From assembly GCA_964598495.1 (NCBI GenBank), contig CAZRBY010000008.1, positions 1 through 63,496 of the forward strand: 63,496 nucleotides of DNA. The letters run 5' to 3'. Within the stretch, counting starts at the first letter, position 1; every line of letters starts with the position of its first letter. The DNA comes from Cacconaster sp964598495. Lineage in GTDB: Bacteria > Bacteroidota > Bacteroidia > Bacteroidales > UBA932. A model generated the notes under the pieces. That model did no database searches, was not told the origin of the DNA, and was given only the letters and a program-made list of their open reading frames with translations. Shown piece after piece: positions 59,399 to 63,496 of this stretch. The translations under genes and the position numbers were made by a program.

Positions 59399-59812
59399 TT
59401 AGAATAATAACCTTCTGGTATCAGCGTCATCCACAAGAATATTAACCTTTAGAGTCTCCTCCGGCAGAAGTTCCTCTATCATCTCCGGCCACTCTATAAA
59501 ACAGTAATCACCCGAATCAAAATACTCGTAAAGTCCTATATCCATCGCTTCGGAGAGGCGGTTGATGCGATAAAAGTCAAAATGATAGAACCGGCTCCCT
59601 TCACCATTTGCATATTCGTTGATGATGGTAAAAGTGGGACTATTGACTACATCCAATACTCCCAGTTGGCGGCACAATGCGGTGATAAATGTGGTCTTGC
59701 CGGCCCCCATTTGTCCGTAAAATGCTATTATCCTGCTTTTACCAGCCTTTTCCAGAAAAACGCGTGCAGCTCTTTGAAGGTCGTCGGTACCGTTGATGAT
59801 AATCTCAATCAT
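59399..59812 (-). CDS. tsaE: tRNA t6A biosynthesis ATPase TsaE
   Basis: TsaE works with TsaB and TsaD to make N6-threonylcarbamoyladenosine at position 37 of ANN-decoding tRNAs. The 137 residues are slightly short but complete. The P-loop YGQMGAGKTTF lies near residue 33, SPTFTIINEY near 62, and FYHFDFYRI and FIEWPEM near the end are typical. The long upstream frame belongs to comM; the ATG at 59812 gives an 8-bp overlap with the comM stop. Confidence 0.93.
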   Translation of the reverse strand: MIEIIINGTDDLQRAARVFLEKAGKSRIIAFYGQMGAGKTTFITALCRQLGVLDVVNSPTFTIINEYANGEGSRFYHFDFYRINRLSEAMDIGLYEYFDSGDYCFIEWPEMIEELLPEETLKVNILVDDADTRRLLF

Positions 59813-61334
59813 AAAAATTGCCTCTGTCCAGATTGCGAAATTGTATGGCTTCGCTGATATGCTGCAAAGATATAAAATTATCGCCATCAATATCTGCAAT
59901 GGTACGGGACAATTTGAGGATACGGCTGTAGGAACGGGCCGATAGATTGAGCCGATGTATGACATCTCTGAGGAAGCGTTTCTGCTCGGTGCTGACTTTG
60001 CAGTAGGTGTTGAGTTGTCGCACATTCATTTGGGAATTGGTGAATATTCCTTCGTTCTTGAAGCGCTCATACTGGATCTGTCGTGCAGCCATCACTCTCT
60101 TGGCAATGGCTTCGCTGGACTCTTCCTCTCCTTCGGCAATTAGATCGTCGCCACTTACCGCTTTGACAAAAATGTGCATATCGAGGCGATCCAACATCGG
60201 CCCCGAAATGCGGGACATATAGCGCAACACGGCTGATTGTGTGCAGGTGCATTTGTGTGAATCATCACCGAAATAGCCGCAGGGACAGGGATTCATCGAG
60301 GCAATCAGCATAAAGGAGGCGGGGTATTCCACTTTGTAGCGCGCTCTGGAGATGGTAACTTTACCATCTTCAAGCGGCTGGCGCAGCGCATCCAGTATGG
60401 TCTTGCTGAATTGGGCAATTTCGTCGAGGTACAATATGCCGTTGTGGGCGAGAGAAACCTCTCCGGGAGAGGCGTTTTGTCCACCACCTATAAGCGATAC
60501 GAGGCTTGCGCTATGGTGCGGACTCCTGAAAGGACGCTCCAGCATCAGCCCACGTTTGCCGGTACGGTTACCCGTAATGGAGTAGATTTTACTGGTTTCG
60601 ATGGATTCATCTCTGCTCATTTGCGGCAATATCGAGGGCAAACAGGAGGCCATGAAGGTCTTGCCGCTACCCGGTGTGCCCACTAAGAGAAGATTGTGAC
60701 CGCCGGCTGCAGCGATTTCCAAACCTCGTTTGGCCAGTCTTTGCCCCTTTACATGTTTGAAATCCTCCGAATAGTGCGGTCTGTCGGACTTTTGCGAGTC
60801 GCGAACTACCAGTAGATGGTCACAGTTCTCTTCGCGCAATATTTCAAGAACATCATTGAGCGTACTCACTCCGTAGATGTTGATTCCCTCAACGTCGGCA
60901 GCTTCCAAAGCCGATTCCTTCGGGAAAATGCACCCTTTGAATCCCATTTCTTTGGCGTGTTCGGCAATTGGAAGTGCACCGGTTACATTGCGGATGCGAC
61001 CGTCCAGTGAAAGTTCGCCGAGCATAGTATATTGGCTGGATCCTGGCAAATAGACCTGTTCCGATACTGCCAACAGCCCTATAGCTATGGCCAGATCGTA
61101 GGATGAACCCTCTTTGCGTATGTCAGCGGGAGCGAGATTGAATACCAGTTTGCGTCCGGGAATCCTATACCCGTAAGTTGAGAGGGCTGTAGTTACGCGC
61201 AGCAGACTCTCTTTGACTGCATTGTCAGGCAACCCGACCAGATGTATCCCAATACCATTTGAAAGATCCACCTCAACTGTTACCGTTACTGCCGTTATTC
61301 CTATGCAGGTGGCACAATAAGTCTTACATAGCAT
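59805..61334 (-). CDS. comM: YifB/ComM-type Mg chelatase-like AAA+ ATPase
   Basis: ComM is a hexameric helicase that helps branch migration during uptake and recombination of DNA. The 509 residues match. The N-terminal Lon-like domain with IHLVGLPDNAVKES is followed by Walker A VGTPGSGKTF near residue 220, RPFRSPHHSAS, NGILYLDEIAQF, and the zinc-type cysteines CPCGYFGDDSHKCTC. A TTG 30 bases upstream was rejected. The gene has its own promoter and is transcribed into tsaE and namZ. Confidence 0.93.
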   Translation of the reverse strand: MLCKTYCATCIGITAVTVTVEVDLSNGIGIHLVGLPDNAVKESLLRVTTALSTYGYRIPGRKLVFNLAPADIRKEGSSYDLAIAIGLLAVSEQVYLPGSSQYTMLGELSLDGRIRNVTGALPIAEHAKEMGFKGCIFPKESALEAADVEGINIYGVSTLNDVLEILREENCDHLLVVRDSQKSDRPHYSEDFKHVKGQRLAKRGLEIAAAGGHNLLLVGTPGSGKTFMASCLPSILPQMSRDESIETSKIYSITGNRTGKRGLMLERPFRSPHHSASLVSLIGGGQNASPGEVSLAHNGILYLDEIAQFSKTILDALRQPLEDGKVTISRARYKVEYPASFMLIASMNPCPCGYFGDDSHKCTCTQSAVLRYMSRISGPMLDRLDMHIFVKAVSGDDLIAEGEEESSEAIAKRVMAARQIQYERFKNEGIFTNSQMNVRQLNTYCKVSTEQKRFLRDVIHRLNLSARSYSRILKLSRTIADIDGDNFISLQHISEAIQFRNLDRGNFYD

Positions 61335-61343
61335 TTTTTCCAA

Positions 61344-61374
61344 CAAAAATATGTTTCGACGCAACTCTATGCAA
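61344..61374 (-). promoter_or_regulatory. Promoter of comM
   Basis: On the minus strand, TTG (61372-61374), a 20-bp spacer and TATTTTTG (61344-61351) form a full promoter. The -7 box ends nine bases before the ATG, so the leader is only a few bases. Confidence 0.6.
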
Positions 61375-61469
61375 CCCGTAGCCGTTTATAAACATTTATA
61401 TGCTAAAATTTGTGTAATTTCGAAAAAGTGACATAAACCATTACTTGAAATCAAAAGTTTTTCAGACTA

Positions 61470-61500
61470 TTGCACTTCTCAGATGAAAAATCTATTTTTG
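61470..61500 (+). promoter_or_regulatory. Promoter of the aldo/keto reductase gene
   Basis: TTG (61470-61472), a 20-bp spacer and TATTTTTG (61493-61500) form a full Bacteroidota-type promoter. The leader to the ATG at 61564 is about 57 bases. Confidence 0.65.
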
Positions 61501-61563
61501 TATGATGTAATCCGATTGCAAATGGACATAATCGTCTCAAATCATTTTTAATTATTTATACCT

Positions 61564-62877
61564 ATGGATACAAAGAAGAACCAGCTTTCCCGCCGCGAGG
61601 CGCTGAAACTTTTCGGTACCGGCATTCTTGGCGTTGCCATAGCTACCACCGGCATCAATTCCATTTCCGCCTGCGATACACGGCCCAAAGAGCCAAAAGT
61701 GGCCAAACGTAAACATAAAGGGACTTCCAATAAGGTTTCTCTTCTGGGATTCGGTATGATGCGCTTCCCGACTCTTTCAGACAGATCCATTGATGAAGAG
61801 TTGTCACTCAGTATGATTGACTATGCATACAATCACGGAGTCAATTATTTTGATACTGCCTTCAATTATCACGGTGGCACATCTGAAATATTTGCAGGAA
61901 AGGCTCTCAAACGCTATCCGCGCGAGAGCTTCTATCTGGCAAGCAAGATGCCGGGCTGGATGGTTACCTCCATCGAAAAAGCTAAGGAAATATTTGAAAC
62001 CCAGCTACAGCGTTGTCAGGTGGATTATTTTGATTACTATATGCTTCATTCCGTAAGCAGCGAAGAGGATTATGTGCGTGTCTATGAGGAAATAGGCACT
62101 CTCGAATATCTTCTCGAAGAGAAAAAGGCAGGCCGCATTCGTAATCTCGGCTTTTCCTTCCATGGGTCAAATGAACTATTTGACAAGATGCTCGAAAAAT
62201 ATGACTGGGACTTTGTGCAGATCCAGCTCAACTATCATGATTGGGATCAGAACGATGCAAAATATCTATACAAAAGGCTCGAGGAAAAGGATATCCCCTG
62301 CATCGTGATGGAGCCAATACGTGGCGGTATGCTTGCAAAACTGAATCCCGATGCGGAGGCTGTGCTTAAAGAGATGCATCCCGACAAGAGCATTGCCTCG
62401 TGGGCATTGAGGTATGTGGCCTCGCTCCCGGGAGTGCTCACCATATTGAGCGGTATGAGCGCACTGGAGCATGTGGTGGACAATGTCAACACTCTCTCTA
62501 CAGAATTTGAACCACTAAACGACGAGGAGCGTGTGGCTTTGGATAAGGCTCTGAAGATCTTCCTCAAGACGCGTCCTATAAGGTGTACAGCTTGCAAATA
62601 TTGTATGCCTTGCAATTTCGGAGTGGATATTCCTGCCAACTTCATGCACTACAACAAGTGCGTCAACGAGAGTAATATTCCCGAGCGCGACAGCCAGACT
62701 CCCGAAGAGTTTGAGCGCAGAAAGAAGATTTTCCTTGAGGGCTATTATGCCATACCCGAGGAGGAGCGTGCCGATAAATGCAGACTATGCGGTAAATGCG
62801 AGCGCAGTTGTCCCCAACGTTTGAAAATTGCTTCCGAAATGAAGCGTATTGCCGACCTGGTGAAATCTCTACAGTAG
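61564..62877 (+). CDS. Tat-exported aldo/keto reductase with C-terminal Fe-S cysteine motifs
   Basis: This 437-residue protein has a twin-arginine signal (SRREALKLFG, then a hydrophobic stretch) ending ISACD, which fits a Tat lipoprotein. The aldo/keto reductase barrel (about 50-335) keeps the catalytic set in YFDTAFNYHGG (Asp, Tyr), LASKMP (Lys) and MLHSVS (His). The C terminus has two Cys clusters, CTACKYCMPC and CRLCGKCERSC, as in 4Fe-4S ferredoxins. An exported redox enzyme that exchanges electrons via the Fe-S part is likely; the substrate is unknown. Confidence 0.87.
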   Translation: MDTKKNQLSRREALKLFGTGILGVAIATTGINSISACDTRPKEPKVAKRKHKGTSNKVSLLGFGMMRFPTLSDRSIDEELSLSMIDYAYNHGVNYFDTAFNYHGGTSEIFAGKALKRYPRESFYLASKMPGWMVTSIEKAKEIFETQLQRCQVDYFDYYMLHSVSSEEDYVRVYEEIGTLEYLLEEKKAGRIRNLGFSFHGSNELFDKMLEKYDWDFVQIQLNYHDWDQNDAKYLYKRLEEKDIPCIVMEPIRGGMLAKLNPDAEAVLKEMHPDKSIASWALRYVASLPGVLTILSGMSALEHVVDNVNTLSTEFEPLNDEERVALDKALKIFLKTRPIRCTACKYCMPCNFGVDIPANFMHYNKCVNESNIPERDSQTPEEFERRKKIFLEGYYAIPEEERADKCRLCGKCERSCPQRLKIASEMKRIADLVKSLQ

Positions 62878-62985
62878 CGACTGTTACTACAAGATTATTT
62901 ATAAAAATTCCGGAGCTTATAAAATGATGTGCTACCAAATTTTTTATGTAATAAAATTTATTAAATCGCAAAAAAAACAATAGAA

Positions 62986-63496
62986 ATGAGTACATGCGAC
63001 ATGCCTATGCCTGCATTATCAGACATAATAAAGGCGAAAAAGAATTTGGAAAAAATAGTGAAACGTACCGATTTGGAACGCAGCAAATCGTTCTCTAACA
63101 TGGTGAATGCGCAAGTTTATTTAAAACTTGAAAACTTGCAATCCACCGGTTCGTTCAAAATACGCGGAGCTTACAACCATATCAGCCGGCTAAGTCCCGA
63201 AGATAAAGAACGCGGAGTGCTTTGTGCTTCGGCAGGAAATCATGCGCAAGGTGTAGCTTATGCTGCAACAAAATTGGGTGTTAAGAGCACTATTTTCATG
63301 CCCGAATTTGCTCCTCCAATAAAGGTTATCGCAACCAGAAGTTATGGAGCCAATGTTATTTTAAAAGGAGATTCTTTCAACGATGCTTACGAAGCGGCTA
63401 TGGAATATCTTGACGAATCCGGAGCTGTTTTTGTCCACCCATACAATCACCCCGATATTATATCAGGAGCCGGTACTATCGGCTTGGAAATATTTG
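62986..63496 (+). CDS. Threonine dehydratase (partial, cut by window edge)
   Basis: This is the first 170 codons of a PLP-dependent threonine dehydratase (IlvA/TdcB fold type II), which makes 2-oxobutyrate and ammonia from threonine. The PLP lysine lies in GSFKIRGAYNH, followed by CASAGNHAQGVAYAA and the phosphate-binding region. The frame is open to the last base, with no stop. Whether it is the long biosynthetic IlvA with a regulatory C terminus or the short catabolic TdcB cannot be told from this part. The 108-base gap before it shows no clear promoter. Confidence 0.92.
   Translation, partial: MSTCDMPMPALSDIIKAKKNLEKIVKRTDLERSKSFSNMVNAQVYLKLENLQSTGSFKIRGAYNHISRLSPEDKERGVLCASAGNHAQGVAYAATKLGVKSTIFMPEFAPPIKVIATRSYGANVILKGDSFNDAYEAAMEYLDESGAVFVHPYNHPDIISGAGTIGLEIF

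Overview
The window reads as an ordinary, gene-dense stretch of a Bacteroidales-type (Bacteroidota) chromosome. The evidence is: promoters of the TAnnTTTG/TTG type before many genes; GldH and RicT side by side; FISUMP, SPOR, PorT-like barrel, DUF3109 and DUF2007 families; a 4-alpha-glucanotransferase with paired CBM20 domains; an ECF sigma factor followed by an anti-sigma/beta-barrel fusion; and almost no Shine-Dalgarno sequences. The family or genus cannot be settled by eye. I see no phage, insertion sequence, integrase or CRISPR array. There are 58 protein genes (the last cut by the window edge), one tRNA and no gene-free stretch above 300 bases.

Layout. 0.1-4 kb: FISUMP lipoprotein, ApbE, and a Tat-exported D-aminoacylase-like amidohydrolase. 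4-7.5 kb (minus): DUF389 membrane protein, CapA-like phosphoesterase, PhoH. 7.6-13.4 kb (plus): SPOR lipoprotein, GcvT, an M28-peptidase/TonB-C fusion with a changed active site, LeuRS. 13.4-17.3 kb: three tandem YitT paralogues, then two overlapping AraC-type regulators. 17.2-25.1 kb: Kbl facing away from a TetR-TolC-MFP-RND efflux operon that ends in a PII-like protein. 25.1-28.7 kb: thioredoxin, barrel protein, polyprenyl synthase, MntP and a chorismatase-like Rid-fold protein. 28.7-35.1 kb (minus): TPR, U32 peptidase, DNA polymerase III delta', RicT, GldH, TrmB. 35-39 kb: DUF3109, DUF2007, two unknown proteins, HemW, a stand-alone SdhC. 39-45 kb: PyrH-Frr-AroF/chorismate mutase, an OmpA-like protein, tRNA-Leu(UAA), RadA. 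45-53 kb: MalQ, dicarboxylate/amino acid symporter, deoxynucleoside kinase, MBL hydrolase, UvrA. 53-63.5 kb: EnvC-like protein and TPR protein, sigma/anti-sigma-barrel pair, NamZ, TsaE, ComM, a Tat-type aldo/keto reductase with ferredoxin cysteines, and the start of threonine dehydratase.

The most unusual non-coding feature is a set of four 7-bp-period repeat arrays lying just after stop codons (57-105, 41678-41747, and a convergent pair at 57981-58160). In each, the G/T-rich strand is the coding strand of the gene just ended. Among proteins, the most notable are the M28/TonB-C fusion whose expected catalytic Glu is Lys, the sigma/anti-sigma/beta-barrel pair that would have to span both membranes, the PII-like protein closing an RND operon, and the recent YitT tandem triplication. 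All functional calls come from reading motifs and family resemblance; no database search was run.
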